Origin: Fusobacteriaceae bacterium UBA2433
GTDB lineage: Bacteria > Fusobacteriota > Fusobacteriia > Fusobacteriales > Fusobacteriaceae
Assembly: GCA_002342785.1 (NCBI GenBank)
Contig: DDQV01000170.1
Span: forward strand, 1-38,950
Direction: 5' to 3'
Length of the DNA: 38,950 bases
The translations under genes were made by a program, and so were the position numbers. The notes below the pieces were generated by a model. The model did no database searches and was not told where the DNA came from. It saw nothing but the letters and a program-made list of their open reading frames with translations. Below, piece after piece: positions 8,097-16,705 of the stretch (position 1 is its first letter; the number at the start of each line of letters is the position of its first letter).

Positions 8097-9170
8097 TTAA
8101 AAATTTAATCCATAGATTATTTTGATAAATGTTATAGCAGTGATTACTTGCACTGTTCCAATTGCTAATCCATATGTTATAGCTTTAGGGCCTTGTTCAA
8201 AGAGAACACTAAATTTGACTCTCATCCCTATTCCTGCAAGGGCTATTATCTCAAATTTAGAACTTACAAAATGAAATATATTTGAAAGATCTGTATTGAA
8301 TATTCCTAAAGTTTTTAAAGTTGTAAAGATAAAAAATCCAGTAATATACCAAGGGATATTTAATTTTTTAAATTTATTTTTTTTACTTTCTTCTAAAGTG
8401 ATTTCATTTATCTCTACTTTGATCTCAGTTTCTACTTCTTTTTCAAGTTTGGTTACTTTACAATCTGCTGAGATTTTTTTATCTAGATAGATAACTAATA
8501 CCACTATAAATATAATCCTTATTATCTTAAATATTGTAGATAGTTCTAATACTTCACTATTAACTAGTTGACCTGCTCCAATTACCTGTCCTACCGATTG
8601 AAGAACTCCCCCTATAAGGGCAGATGTCATAACTGTATCTCCATTAAATATTATTTTAGAGATCAGTGGAAGTAAGAACATAAGGATCGTTCCAACTAAG
8701 TTTACTATTGTAATAGATATCCCAAGATCACTTTTTTCTGGTTTAACAACAGGAGAAACTGCTCCAATTGCTGATGAACCACACACTGCATTTCCAGTTC
8801 CCATGAGATATGTAAATTTTTTCTTAAACTTCATCTTTTTTCCAATCCATAGAGCCACAGTTATAGTCGTTATCATTTGAATTATAATAAAACTTACTCC
8901 CTTAACTCCAATACTAAATACACTATAGATATTTAAATCCCCTCCTAAAAGAACTATTGAATAAGATAAAAGATTTGATTCTGAAAAAGCAGATCCAGCA
9001 GCAAATTTATTACTCTTTACCAGAGTATTACCTAGGATAATTCCTAATATAATTGAAAAACTTGCACCTCTTAACTTGGGAAAGATCCCACCTAAAATAC
9101 TTCCAATATATGCAATTATAGAACAAACAATAAATCCTGGTATAATTTTTTTAATATTCATATCTCTCAC
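8097..9170 (-). CDS. YeiH/UPF0324 family membrane protein
   Basis: A 357-residue protein of mostly hydrophobic helices (about ten). It matches the YeiH (UPF0324, Cons_hypoth698) family, often annotated as putative sulfate exporter. The diagnostic stretch MGTGNAVCGSSAIGA is present near 124-138 and GGVLQSVGQVIGAGQL near 187-202. A hydrophilic insert rich in Glu and Lys at about 235-265 forms a cytoplasmic loop. The substrate is not established for the family, so I give no gene symbol. Directly upstream on the same strand is a LysR-type regulator of the kind that accompanies yeiH (YeiE) in enterobacteria. The 156-bp gap between them contains a perfect palindrome, so yeiH is probably that regulator's target. 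Confidence 0.88.
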   Translation of the reverse strand: MRDMNIKKIIPGFIVCSIIAYIGSILGGIFPKLRGASFSIILGIILGNTLVKSNKFAAGSAFSESNLLSYSIVLLGGDLNIYSVFSIGVKGVSFIIIQMITTITVALWIGKKMKFKKKFTYLMGTGNAVCGSSAIGAVSPVVKPEKSDLGISITIVNLVGTILMFLLPLISKIIFNGDTVMTSALIGGVLQSVGQVIGAGQLVNSEVLELSTIFKIIRIIFIVVLVIYLDKKISADCKVTKLEKEVETEIKVEINEITLEESKKNKFKKLNIPWYITGFFIFTTLKTLGIFNTDLSNIFHFVSSKFEIIALAGIGMRVKFSVLFEQGPKAITYGLAIGTVQVITAITFIKIIYGLNF

Positions 9171-9244
9171 TTCCCTTATTAATATAGCTATATATTACAC
9201 TAAATCAAAAAGATAAGTAAAATACTAATATTTATATATTTAGG

Positions 9245-9260
9245 ATAGGTTATAACCTAT
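9245..9260. promoter_or_regulatory. Candidate LysR operator upstream of yeiH
   Basis: ATAGGTTATAACCTAT is a perfect 16-bp palindrome, 75 bp upstream of the yeiH start and just after the regulator gene. Its place between a LysR gene and its likely target supports a binding site. Binding is inferred. Confidence 0.5.
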
Positions 9261-9326
9261 ATACTGAAAAATTTTATAAAATTAAACTATTATTTTTACC
9301 ACAGCTTAACTTCATGAGAATAGTAT

Positions 9327-10205
9327 TTAGATCTTAGATATATTATATTGTTTTGAAAAATCTATAAATTTTTCTATTAATTTTGAAAATTCCTTGTCCT
9401 TATGATAGATAAGTTTTAGATCTCTTTTTATCTCTAAATTTTTTATCTTACTCACTATTATTTCCTTTCTTTTTTCCTCCTCTTTTATAGTTAAACTAGA
9501 AACACAAGCTACTCCAAGATCTTTTATTACTGCTCTTTTTATTGCTTCAGTTCCACCAAATACAAAAATATTTTGTTCTCTTATTCCAATAGCATCCTCA
9601 TAAGTATCTCTAGTACCACTTCCTTTTTCTCTGAGGATAAAAGTTTCCTTTTCTAATTTTTTACGATCTATAATTTTTTTCCATTTTTTATTCGGAGATG
9701 AGATTATTATTAGTTCATCTTCCCAAAGATCCATTATTTCTAACTCATTTGCTGTGATTTTTCCCTCTATTAATCCTATATCTATATTATTTTTTAATAT
9801 AGATTCTGAGATCTCTTGGGTATTTGTAATATAGAGTTCTATATTTACTTGAGGATAAATTTGTTTGAAGTCAGCGATTATATCAGGTAGAAGATATGTT
9901 CCAATAGTTGTGCTAGCTCCAACTCTTAGATTTCCAGATCTAACTTCCCTAATATCTTCCATAACTTTTTGTGATTCTTTATACAGATTTAACATCCTTA
10001 GAGCATATTTTTGAAAGAGTTTCCCCTCCTCTGTTATATAAAGTTTTCTGCCTAATCTCTCAAATAATTTAATACCTATCTCTTCCTCTAATTCTTTTAT
10101 AACTTGGCTGATAGAAGGTTGACTTATATATAGAACTTTGGCAGCTTCTGTCATACTTAACATCTCAGATACAGTATAATAAATTTCTAATTTTCTTATT
10201 GTCAT
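9327..10205 (-). CDS. LysR-family transcriptional regulator (YeiE-like)
   Basis: The 292 residues show the standard LysR layout. An N-terminal winged helix-turn-helix lies at about 1-60, with SMTEAAKVLYISQPSISQVIKE as the helix-turn-helix and the following EEEIGIKLFERLGRKLYITEEG. The effector-binding domain begins near 90 (LRVGASTTIGTYLLP) and contains the CysB/YeiE-like IGLIEG stretch. AAGGAGAAATTATT precedes the ATG. It is followed on the same strand by yeiH and is divergent from the leader-ORF operon at 10375-13606, so it could control either. The link to yeiH is better supported by analogy with enterobacterial yeiE-yeiH. Confidence 0.92.
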   Translation of the reverse strand: MTIRKLEIYYTVSEMLSMTEAAKVLYISQPSISQVIKELEEEIGIKLFERLGRKLYITEEGKLFQKYALRMLNLYKESQKVMEDIREVRSGNLRVGASTTIGTYLLPDIIADFKQIYPQVNIELYITNTQEISESILKNNIDIGLIEGKITANELEIMDLWEDELIIISSPNKKWKKIIDRKKLEKETFILREKGSGTRDTYEDAIGIREQNIFVFGGTEAIKRAVIKDLGVACVSSLTIKEEEKRKEIIVSKIKNLEIKRDLKLIYHKDKEFSKLIEKFIDFSKQYNISKI

Positions 10206-10374
10206 AATAATTTCTCCTTATATGTTGAAATAGATTTAGTTCTACTATTTTTAATTTTAATATATAATGAATATAGATTACCACATAGATAGATTAAAAT
10301 CATCATGAAAGAAAATAAAAATATGAAAGTGTACAATTAATAATGAATATAATAATAAAAAACAAAACTTTTTG
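10206..10374. other. Divergent intergenic region
   Basis: This gap lies between the LysR gene and the promoter of the amino-acid/oxoacid operon. It is about 85% A+T and must hold the LysR promoter. ATAGATTA appears twice near 10274 and 10290, a possible regulator contact, but nothing is strong enough to name. Confidence 0.4.
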
Positions 10375-10403
10375 TTGACTTTTATATCTATTTAGATTAT
10401 AAT
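10375..10403 (+). promoter_or_regulatory. Consensus sigma-70 promoter of the leader/oxoacid operon
   Basis: TTGACT at 10375-10380 and a perfect TATAAT at 10398-10403 are separated by 17 bp. Transcription would begin near 10410, just upstream of the leader ORF. Confidence 0.8.
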
Positions 10404-10433
10404 TCTTATTAAATAAATTAAAGGAGGAATATT

Positions 10434-10511
10434 ATGAAACTAAGGAACCTAAGGAGTATATTAAATTTTAATAATATTTGTATTCCTATTGAGAATTTTC
10501 TTGATTTCTAA
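10434..10511 (+). CDS. 25-codon leader peptide ORF
   Basis: An ATG preceded by a full AAGGAGG ribosome binding site opens a 25-codon frame that begins MKLRNLRSILNF and ends IPIENFLDF, then TAA. It sits directly downstream of a consensus promoter and 119 bp before the substrate-binding protein gene, with a terminator-like hairpin between. Five Asn, four Leu and four Ile codons are concentrated in it, including Asn-Asn at positions 13-14. The strong start signal on so short a frame is the main reason to call it a translated leader. It does not match TnaC or a known leader, and no peptide function is implied. Confidence 0.6.
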   Translation: MKLRNLRSILNFNNICIPIENFLDF

Positions 10512-10554
10512 TTTTAATTTTATTTTTGTTTTTATTAATTAATTTTGTGATTAT

Positions 10555-10592
10555 AGATGTCTGTTCTTTTATTAGGAGAGATGTCTTTTTTT
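10555..10592 (+). terminator. Strand-specific attenuator-like hairpin
   Basis: AGATGTCT occurs twice as a direct repeat (10555-10562 and 10579-10586). In RNA the two copies pair completely, with two central G-U pairs. Inside them TTCT pairs with AGGA across one G-G mismatch, leaving a six-base loop. Seven T follow. The hairpin can form only in the plus-strand transcript. Lying between a leader ORF and the first structural gene, it looks like a transcription attenuator. Confidence 0.6.
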
Positions 10593-10630
10593 ATTATCTT
10601 TTATCATTTGTATTTTAAGGAGGAACTTTT

Positions 10631-11341
10631 ATGAAAAAACTTTTAATTCTTGCACTATCTATTATCACTTTTACTTTTTGCCTGGGAGCTTCAAAACTAT
10701 ATGTTGGAACAAATGCTGAATATCCACCCTTTGAATATTTAGAAAACGATACAATCGTAGGTTTAGACGCTGATATTATTGAAGAACTAACAAAGAGAAT
10801 GGGAGTTGAATATAAATGGTCTAATATGTCATTTGATGGATTGATACCAGCTCTTCAAATGAATAAACTTGATATAGTTATTGCTGGAATGAGTGTAACT
10901 CCTCAAAGAGCTAAAGCTGTTAACTTTTCTGTACCTTACCTTTCTTCTGAAGTTGTATTTGTTGGAAGAAAAAATAATCCTATAAACTCTATGGATGAAC
11001 TAGTAGGAAAAACTTTTGGTGTTGAAATTGGAACTACTAAAGAAGCTAGTGCTAAAAAAATTAAAGATTCGATTGTAGTTCCTTTTAATGGAAATACTCC
11101 TGCACTTATAGCTCTAAAATCTGGAAAAGTAGATGCTATGGTTGTTGACAAAAGTGTTGGAGATAACTATATTACCAACAATGAAGATCTAATGATAATT
11201 GGAACTCTAGCTGGAGAACCTAAAGCAATAGCCGTAGGAAAAAAATATCCTGAACTTCTTAAAAATGTGAATGTTGCTTTAACTTCAATGTTAGAAGATG
11301 GAACTATCTCTAATTTAAAAGAAAAATATGGTGTTAAGTAA
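10631..11341 (+). CDS. Amino-acid ABC transporter substrate-binding protein
   Basis: This is a family 3 extracellular solute-binding protein of 236 residues, of the type that binds polar or basic amino acids in the periplasm. A signal peptide (MKKLLILALSIITFTFCLGA) spans about 1-20. The mature start YVGTNAEYPPFEYLEN and the segment FDGLIPALQMNKLDIVIAGM with TPQRAK are the family's signature, and the C-terminal DGTISNLKEKYG is typical. No permease or ATPase gene follows, so it must use a transporter encoded elsewhere. Its TAA overlaps the next gene's ATG by one base (TAATG), which points to coupled translation with a 2-oxoacid reductase-like gene. The bound amino acid cannot be read from the sequence, but the company suggests one that is transaminated and reduced. 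Confidence 0.9.
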   Translation: MKKLLILALSIITFTFCLGASKLYVGTNAEYPPFEYLENDTIVGLDADIIEELTKRMGVEYKWSNMSFDGLIPALQMNKLDIVIAGMSVTPQRAKAVNFSVPYLSSEVVFVGRKNNPINSMDELVGKTFGVEIGTTKEASAKKIKDSIVVPFNGNTPALIALKSGKVDAMVVDKSVGDNYITNNEDLMIIGTLAGEPKAIAVGKKYPELLKNVNVALTSMLEDGTISNLKEKYGVK

Positions 11342-12399
11342 TGAAAGAAAGTTTTAATTTTACAAATTATTTTGTAGATATAAAAATTTGGTTAATATTA
11401 AAAGAGGAGATAGAAAAATTTAATAATATTTTGATTGTAACTGGGGAAAAATCTTTTGATGCTATTAAAGAAAATTTCTTACCCATAATGAAAAATAAAA
11501 AATATACAATAAAAAAATATATGGGAGAGTGTTCATATGAACACTCCCAAGATATTATTAGTTCAACTTCTTCAGAAAAATTTGATCTTGTTATTGCTGC
11601 TGGAGGTGGAAAAGCTGTAGATACAGGAAAGATTATAGCTTCTAAATTAAATTTAAATTTATTTGCTATCCCTACAATAGCTTCAACTTGTGCTGGAACT
11701 TCATCTGTTTGTGTAGTATATAACAACGACCATTCATTTAAAGATCTATATTTTCCAAAAACTGCTCCAGAAAAAATATTTATAGATTTAGAAACTATAA
11801 ACAATGCACCTAATAAATATTTGTGGGCAGGAATAGGAGATACATTGGGAAAATATTATGAGGTTAATCTAAAAAAAGAAAATTTGAGTGAAAAAGATTC
11901 AAAGATTAATTTTCCTAGTTTAATGGGAATTGAACTTGCTAACAACTGTAAAAATATCATCCTTGAAAATTCAGAAAAAGCATATTATGACTTAGGAATA
12001 ACAGAGGAGTTTAAACAAGTTGTTCTTACTATAGTTGTAAATACAGGGATGGTTTCTAATCTAGTAGATGAATTTTTTAATGGAGGAATTGCCCATTCGG
12101 TTTTTTATGGACTTACTATCTTACCAAGTGTTGAAAAAAATCATCTCCATGGAGAGGTTGTAGCTTTTGGAATCTTAGTTCAACTTTTAATTGAGAAAAA
12201 ATATGAGGAGTACAGTCTTCTTTTAGACTTTTACAATAAGTTAAAACTGCCTATATCTTTAAAAGAAATTGTATTATTTGATAATTTTTTAGAAAAAGAA
12301 GATGAAATATTAGAGAGTATATTAACTTCTCCCGATATAGTAGAGTTTGATTTTGATATTAATAAGATAAATTTAAAAGAGGCTTTACTTTATAAATAA
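11341..12399 (+). CDS. Iron-containing alcohol dehydrogenase, HcxA/GldA-like
   Basis: A 352-residue NAD(P)-dependent dehydrogenase of the glycerol dehydrogenase/YbdH (HcxA) branch. The dinucleotide-binding GGGKAVDTGK starts at residue 88. The three metal ligands appear as D167 (AGIGDTLGK), H252 (GGIAHSVFYG) and H268 (HLHGEV). In E. coli, HcxA reduces 2-oxoacids to 2-hydroxyacids and lies beside the aminotransferase gene ybdL. Here too an aminotransferase gene is adjacent. I therefore infer reduction of the 2-oxoacid made by that aminotransferase, which would regenerate NAD+ in a fermenter. A glycerol-dehydrogenase-like role on another polyol cannot be excluded. Translation is coupled to the binding protein through TAATG. 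Confidence 0.82.
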   Translation: MKESFNFTNYFVDIKIWLILKEEIEKFNNILIVTGEKSFDAIKENFLPIMKNKKYTIKKYMGECSYEHSQDIISSTSSEKFDLVIAAGGGKAVDTGKIIASKLNLNLFAIPTIASTCAGTSSVCVVYNNDHSFKDLYFPKTAPEKIFIDLETINNAPNKYLWAGIGDTLGKYYEVNLKKENLSEKDSKINFPSLMGIELANNCKNIILENSEKAYYDLGITEEFKQVVLTIVVNTGMVSNLVDEFFNGGIAHSVFYGLTILPSVEKNHLHGEVVAFGILVQLLIEKKYEEYSLLLDFYNKLKLPISLKEIVLFDNFLEKEDEILESILTSPDIVEFDFDINKINLKEALLYK

Positions 12400-12415
12400 T
12401 TTACGAGGTGGTTAT

Positions 12416-13561
12416 ATGAATAATTTTATTGCAGATAGATTTAAAAATAAAACTCATCCCATGGGTGATAATAAATTTAATGAGAAGTGTAAATATTCTC
12501 CTATCAACTTAGGAATTGGAGATCTAGATATTACAACTGATGAAACCATTATAAGAAAAGCTATGGACGATGCTATTATGGGGCATACTCACTATACAGA
12601 TCCCCGTGGATATCTTGAATTAAGAGAAGAGATTTGTAATTATCATAAAAATAATTTTGAAAATTATAATTTTTCAACAGAGAATGTATTAGTTGTCACT
12701 GGAGCTTGTCATGCTCTTTATCTTTTGATAAATGCTATTACTAATCCTGGAGATGAAGTTATAGTTCTTGCTCCCTTCTTTCCAGTGTATGCTGACTCTA
12801 TCTCTCTAGCAAATAGCGTTATGAAAGTTGTTGAAACAAAATTTTCAAATGATTTTCAAATCATTGAAGAAGATTTAGAAAAAAGTATCTCACCTAAAAC
12901 AAAAGCCATTATAGTTAATTCTCCATCTAATCCAACGGGAGTTTGCTACAATCTTGAAAGTCTTAATATTATAAGGAAGCTAGCAATAAAATATAATCTT
13001 CTTATTATAGCTGATGATGTTTATGATTTTTATTCATATGAAGATTCATTTTCACCAATCTATACTCTTCCAGATATGAAAGAAAGAACTGTAAGTGTTT
13101 GTAGTTTTTCTAAGGATTTTGCAATGACTGGTTGGCGTATAGGTTATGTTGTTGGAAATAAAGAGATAATTGAGTGTATGAACTCTATCAATGAAGCTAT
13201 TATATATAGTCCACCTTCAGTTTCACAAAGATGTGCCTTACATGCCCTTAAAGATTTTAAGAGGATAAAGGAAAATATTGTGCCAATATTTAAAGAAAGG
13301 GTAGAGTATTCATATGATAGGATAAAAAAAATTCCCTACCTTGACTGTTTTAAACCTCAAGGAGGAATATATCTATTTGTAAATATCGAAAAAACTAAGA
13401 TGACATCTGATGAGTTTACGAAATTTTTAGTAAAAAATTATGGGATCATGGTTATAAGTGGTAAAAGTTTTGGTGGAGAAGGTTTTATCAGAATAGCTTG
13501 TACCTTAGATATTTCTATGCTAAAAGAAGCTTTCGATAGGATGGAAGATATAAAGTTTTAA
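12416..13561 (+). CDS. Class I/II pyridoxal-phosphate aminotransferase
   Basis: The 381 residues show the fold-type I aminotransferase signatures. NSPSNPTGVCYN has the cofactor-contacting Asn near 172, the cofactor lysine is K233 in SFSKDFAMTGWRIGYVVG, and the substrate-carboxylate arginine lies in GFIRIACT near the C-terminus. It converts an amino acid and a 2-oxoacid into their counterparts, using cytoplasmic PLP. GAGGTGGTTAT precedes the ATG, 16 bp after the reductase gene. The operon order of binding protein, oxoacid reductase and aminotransferase suggests uptake, deamination and reduction of one amino acid to a hydroxyacid. Specificity (aspartate, aromatic, methionine or branched-chain) is not readable here. 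Confidence 0.9.
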   Translation: MNNFIADRFKNKTHPMGDNKFNEKCKYSPINLGIGDLDITTDETIIRKAMDDAIMGHTHYTDPRGYLELREEICNYHKNNFENYNFSTENVLVVTGACHALYLLINAITNPGDEVIVLAPFFPVYADSISLANSVMKVVETKFSNDFQIIEEDLEKSISPKTKAIIVNSPSNPTGVCYNLESLNIIRKLAIKYNLLIIADDVYDFYSYEDSFSPIYTLPDMKERTVSVCSFSKDFAMTGWRIGYVVGNKEIIECMNSINEAIIYSPPSVSQRCALHALKDFKRIKENIVPIFKERVEYSYDRIKKIPYLDCFKPQGGIYLFVNIEKTKMTSDEFTKFLVKNYGIMVISGKSFGGEGFIRIACTLDISMLKEAFDRMEDIKF

Positions 13562-13566
13562 TAAAT

Positions 13567-13606
13567 AAAAAAGGTGATCTCTATATTTTAGAGATCATCT
13601 TTTTTA
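13567..13606. terminator. Bidirectional terminator
   Basis: AAAAAAGGTGATCTCTA pairs with the T-rich copy ending AGAGATCATCTTTTTT. It ends the aminotransferase operon and the convergent DUF1232 gene, whose stop codon lies inside it. Confidence 0.85.
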
Positions 13607-14056
13607 TTTATTGTTAGAATTTTTAAATTTTTTTATAATTTCTTTCCATTTAACTCCCACCATCTCATCTGCAATAGCAAGGATATTACTTATTAAAATA
13701 AGGATATCTTTATCTCCAGCCCAATGTTTTTTTACTATTTCTGAATCAGTTTTATTAATTAAATTATTGAGGACATACGCAGCTAAGGCTATGTCATCTA
13801 CATATCCAACTGGACCTAGGATTAATTCTGGAACTAGATCAATTGGAGAGACAAAATAGGTTATAGCAGCTATTAATTTTGCTTTTTCTTTAGCAGAAAC
13901 TTTGCTATCTATTGATAATTTGCATAGAAGATGAAATAAATCAGGTGCAGCCATTAGATATTCCGACCATTTATTTGTTTTTCCATCTTCTGTCTGTGCC
14001 CAATTTCTAATTTTTTTTCGTAATTTTTGATAAAAATCATCATTTTGTTTTGACAT
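13604..14056 (-). CDS. YkvA-family (DUF1232) protein
   Basis: A 150-residue protein with the DUF1232 core at about 65-100: ISPIDLVPELILGPVGYVDD, then IALAAYVLN. The proline-aspartate and glycine-tyrosine-x-aspartate-aspartate pattern is diagnostic. Members are small, weakly hydrophobic proteins of unknown role. The N-terminus is charged and the C-terminus lysine-rich. It is convergent with the aminotransferase operon and divergent from the Zorya operon, so it is probably not part of either. The upstream GAGGAGTAAAAAG is a good ribosome binding site. Confidence 0.85.
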   Translation of the reverse strand: MSKQNDDFYQKLRKKIRNWAQTEDGKTNKWSEYLMAAPDLFHLLCKLSIDSKVSAKEKAKLIAAITYFVSPIDLVPELILGPVGYVDDIALAAYVLNNLINKTDSEIVKKHWAGDKDILILISNILAIADEMVGVKWKEIIKKFKNSNNK

Positions 14057-14276
14057 CTTTTTACTCCTCTTTATAAATTTTTGATTGATAAAAGTTATTT
14101 TTATAATTTAATTATACTTTATATTTTTTATCTTTCAAATATTTTAAGAAATAAATTAAACTATTCAATAAATCTACTTTTAATTATTTTTTTATTAAAA
14201 ATGTATTAAATTGCTCGAAAAATTTAAGGAAAGATGGTATTCTTTGAGATATATTAAATAAATTGAGGAGGTAGTA

Positions 14277-16001
14277 ATGCAAAATATATTTTTTACTATA
14301 AGTACATGGGTTATAATGATGACAGAAAGTGTGTCTTCAATTATAGTAATGATATCTATAGTAATTATGACAATTATGTTTTTTGTTTATCTATGGGGGA
14401 TGAGACGTTATAATAAAACTGAAAAAGAAGTTGATAAATTATTAGATGAACTAAAAGATATAAAGGAAGAAGGAAGAACTAGAAAACTAGAATCTAATAA
14501 TTATAGTGAGATAAAAGGTGAAGTAAATGCTTTTAATGAAACGTTGATGTTCAAAGGAGAAAAACATTATTCTACAATAGGAGTTGAAAGATATTTTAAT
14601 AGCATAACTCTATTAGAGGAAAAATTAAATATGAGGGTTATCCATAATGTACCTCAAATATTTCCTGGATTAGGGATATTAGGAACATTTTTAGGGTTAA
14701 CATTAGGATTAAATATTGTAGATACAAGTGGTTCGAGTAAAGATATTTTAAGTAGTATAGAACCACTATTAGGAAATATATCTTTAGCTTTTATAACAAG
14801 TATAGCTGGAATAGGGTTTTCTATTGTTGCCACATTTAAACTTAATTGGTTTTTAGGTAATGCTGAGAAAAAGATATTAAAATTAGAGGATGTTGCAAGA
14901 AGAATCTTTCCTTTGTATACAAAAACTCTACAAGGTGAAGAACTTTTAAAAGAAATAAAAGAAATAAAAACAACCACAAATGGTTTAGCAACAGATATCT
15001 CAAATAAATTAGGAGAGCATATAAGTACTCAAGTAGGAGCGAAGATAGATACTCTTGTATCTGGAAGTAATGAAATTATGAAGGATCTTACTCATGATAT
15101 TGGAGATAAAGTAGAAAGGATAACAAAAGTTTTATCAAATAATTTTGGAGATAGCTTGACTGGAGCTATGGAAAAAATATTTACAGAAGATCTTGTGGAT
15201 AATTTTAAACAAATTGGAATAGATATAGTGACACTCTCTGGTGAAAATATGACAAACCTTAATAACTTTAAAGAAACTATGGATAGTGTAATATTAGACC
15301 TTAATGATATAAAAGATAATTATGAAGATATTAATGATAAGACTTTTAAAACTAATGAAGAGGTATCAAGTTCACTAGACAAGTTAACAGGAACATTAGT
15401 AGAGAGGACGGAATTAGTAGATAAGAGTTTAGAAAAAACTGCGACTACTTTTAACAACGCAACAAAACAAGTAGAAGTTTTAGAAACTTCTTTAAATAAC
15501 GGTTTAAAAGAAACTACCGCTACTATAGAAAAATTAAGTGATTATATGAATATAAATAAAAAAGCAAGTGAATCTATAAATAGATTTATTGATTCTGAAG
15601 AAAAAATCTTAGAGTTATGGAATGGTTATGATGAAAAGTTTACAAATTTAAATATTTTACTTGTAGAAGGATCAAAAGGTTTTGAAGAAAGTTTAAACGC
15701 TTCAATATCTAGTTATAAAAACCAATTAAATGGTATAAGAGATGAATTTTCAACTATGATGACTACTCTAAATCAAAAATATTCTGACTACACAAATAAA
15801 AACACAATGGATCTCTTTAAAGAATACGATCACCAACTTGCTACAGCCATAAATAAGTTTGGAGGATTGATGAGTAGTTTAGAACTAGAAGTAGAAGGAT
15901 TACAAAATATGATAGAAAATCAAAATGAAAAGATAGGTGAAGCTATTGAAATCATAAATCCAATAAATATAGTGGAGATAGAAAAAAATATTCAGGTTTA
16001 A
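14277..16001 (+). CDS. zorA: Zorya anti-phage protein ZorA (MotA/TolQ-like)
   Basis: ZorA forms the pentameric inner-membrane proton channel of the Zorya defence machine, with ZorB inside it and a long cytoplasmic tail thought to carry the invasion signal. Residues about 10-42 are a membrane helix, followed by a short cytoplasmic stretch. A MotA-like pair of helices follows at about 126-150 (PGLGILGTFLGLTLGL) and 165-190 (SLAFITSIAGIGFSIVATF). From about 200 to the end (574) the protein is almost entirely hydrophilic and helical, the expected tail. AGGAGGTAGTA precedes the start. zorB follows after 17 bp and the set continues as zorC and zorD. The order and lengths match type I Zorya, which makes the identification strong even though channel genes alone would be ambiguous with ExbB or MotA. 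Confidence 0.92.
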   Translation: MQNIFFTISTWVIMMTESVSSIIVMISIVIMTIMFFVYLWGMRRYNKTEKEVDKLLDELKDIKEEGRTRKLESNNYSEIKGEVNAFNETLMFKGEKHYSTIGVERYFNSITLLEEKLNMRVIHNVPQIFPGLGILGTFLGLTLGLNIVDTSGSSKDILSSIEPLLGNISLAFITSIAGIGFSIVATFKLNWFLGNAEKKILKLEDVARRIFPLYTKTLQGEELLKEIKEIKTTTNGLATDISNKLGEHISTQVGAKIDTLVSGSNEIMKDLTHDIGDKVERITKVLSNNFGDSLTGAMEKIFTEDLVDNFKQIGIDIVTLSGENMTNLNNFKETMDSVILDLNDIKDNYEDINDKTFKTNEEVSSSLDKLTGTLVERTELVDKSLEKTATTFNNATKQVEVLETSLNNGLKETTATIEKLSDYMNINKKASESINRFIDSEEKILELWNGYDEKFTNLNILLVEGSKGFEESLNASISSYKNQLNGIRDEFSTMMTTLNQKYSDYTNKNTMDLFKEYDHQLATAINKFGGLMSSLELEVEGLQNMIENQNEKIGEAIEIINPINIVEIEKNIQV

Positions 16002-16018
16002 TCTAGTATGGAGGAGAG

Positions 16019-16696
16019 ATGAAGAAAAACAAATTTAAGATAACTGATAATTCATTTTGGATATCTACTGGGGATCTTATGGCTGGAATATTATTCATAT
16101 TTGTATTGCTATTTATAGTTCAACTACTAAGTGTCCAATCTCAGTTAGAGACTAAGGAAAAAATTATTGAGGAACTTGCTACAGTGAAAAATAAGATAAT
16201 AGAAAACCTAAGCGGTGAGTTTAAAGAGGATAATCTTAAGATTAAGATTAATCCCAAGGATGGTTCTATCGAACTAGATGAAAAAATATTATTTGATAAT
16301 AATAAAAGTGACTTAAAACCCCAAGGTAAAGCTTATTTAAAAGAATTTATTCCAAAGTATGTGAAGCTTATTTTAGGAGATAAAGACATAAGGGAGCATA
16401 TAGATGTCATACTTATTGAAGGGCATACAGATGATGTGGGTAGTTATTTCTATAACTTAGAACTATCTCAAAAAAGGTCTTACTCTGTTGTAAATTATAT
16501 TTTTAATCAGATGGAAGATTTTGAATATAAAGATCTATTAAAAAAATATATAACAGCTAATGGAAGAAGTTCTGTTAAATTAAAATACAAGAAAGATGGT
16601 AGTGTAGATCGCAACAAAAGTAGGAGAGTAGAATTTCAATTTAAATTAAAAAATGATGAAGCTTTAGAAAAAGTATTAAAGACTTTAGAAAAGTAG
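16019..16696 (+). CDS. zorB: Zorya anti-phage protein ZorB (MotB/OmpA-like)
   Basis: ZorB is the peptidoglycan-anchored partner of ZorA. Its 225 residues contain one membrane helix at about 17-40. This includes D19 in STGDLMAGILFIF, the likely proton-carrying aspartate equivalent to the one in MotB. The periplasmic OmpA-like domain spans about 85-215, with EGHTDD at 134-139, LSQKRSYSV, and NKSRRVEFQF near 199-208 as the peptidoglycan-binding signature. GGAGGAGAG precedes the ATG. It is followed 9 bp later by zorC. The combination with ZorA, ZorC and a SNF2 protein rules out a flagellar MotB, and no flagellar gene is nearby. Confidence 0.93.
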   Translation: MKKNKFKITDNSFWISTGDLMAGILFIFVLLFIVQLLSVQSQLETKEKIIEELATVKNKIIENLSGEFKEDNLKIKINPKDGSIELDEKILFDNNKSDLKPQGKAYLKEFIPKYVKLILGDKDIREHIDVILIEGHTDDVGSYFYNLELSQKRSYSVVNYIFNQMEDFEYKDLLKKYITANGRSSVKLKYKKDGSVDRNKSRRVEFQFKLKNDEALEKVLKTLEK

Positions 16697-16705
16697 AGGG
16701 ATAAT

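Noticed and set aside
11367..11804. 145-codon minus-strand frame inside the HcxA-like gene
   Set aside because: Antisense shadow of a conserved dehydrogenase with intact metal ligands.
16019..16696. MotB-like gene as evidence for flagella
   Set aside because: No flagellar genes are near, and the neighbours zorA, zorC and zorD give a complete Zorya set.
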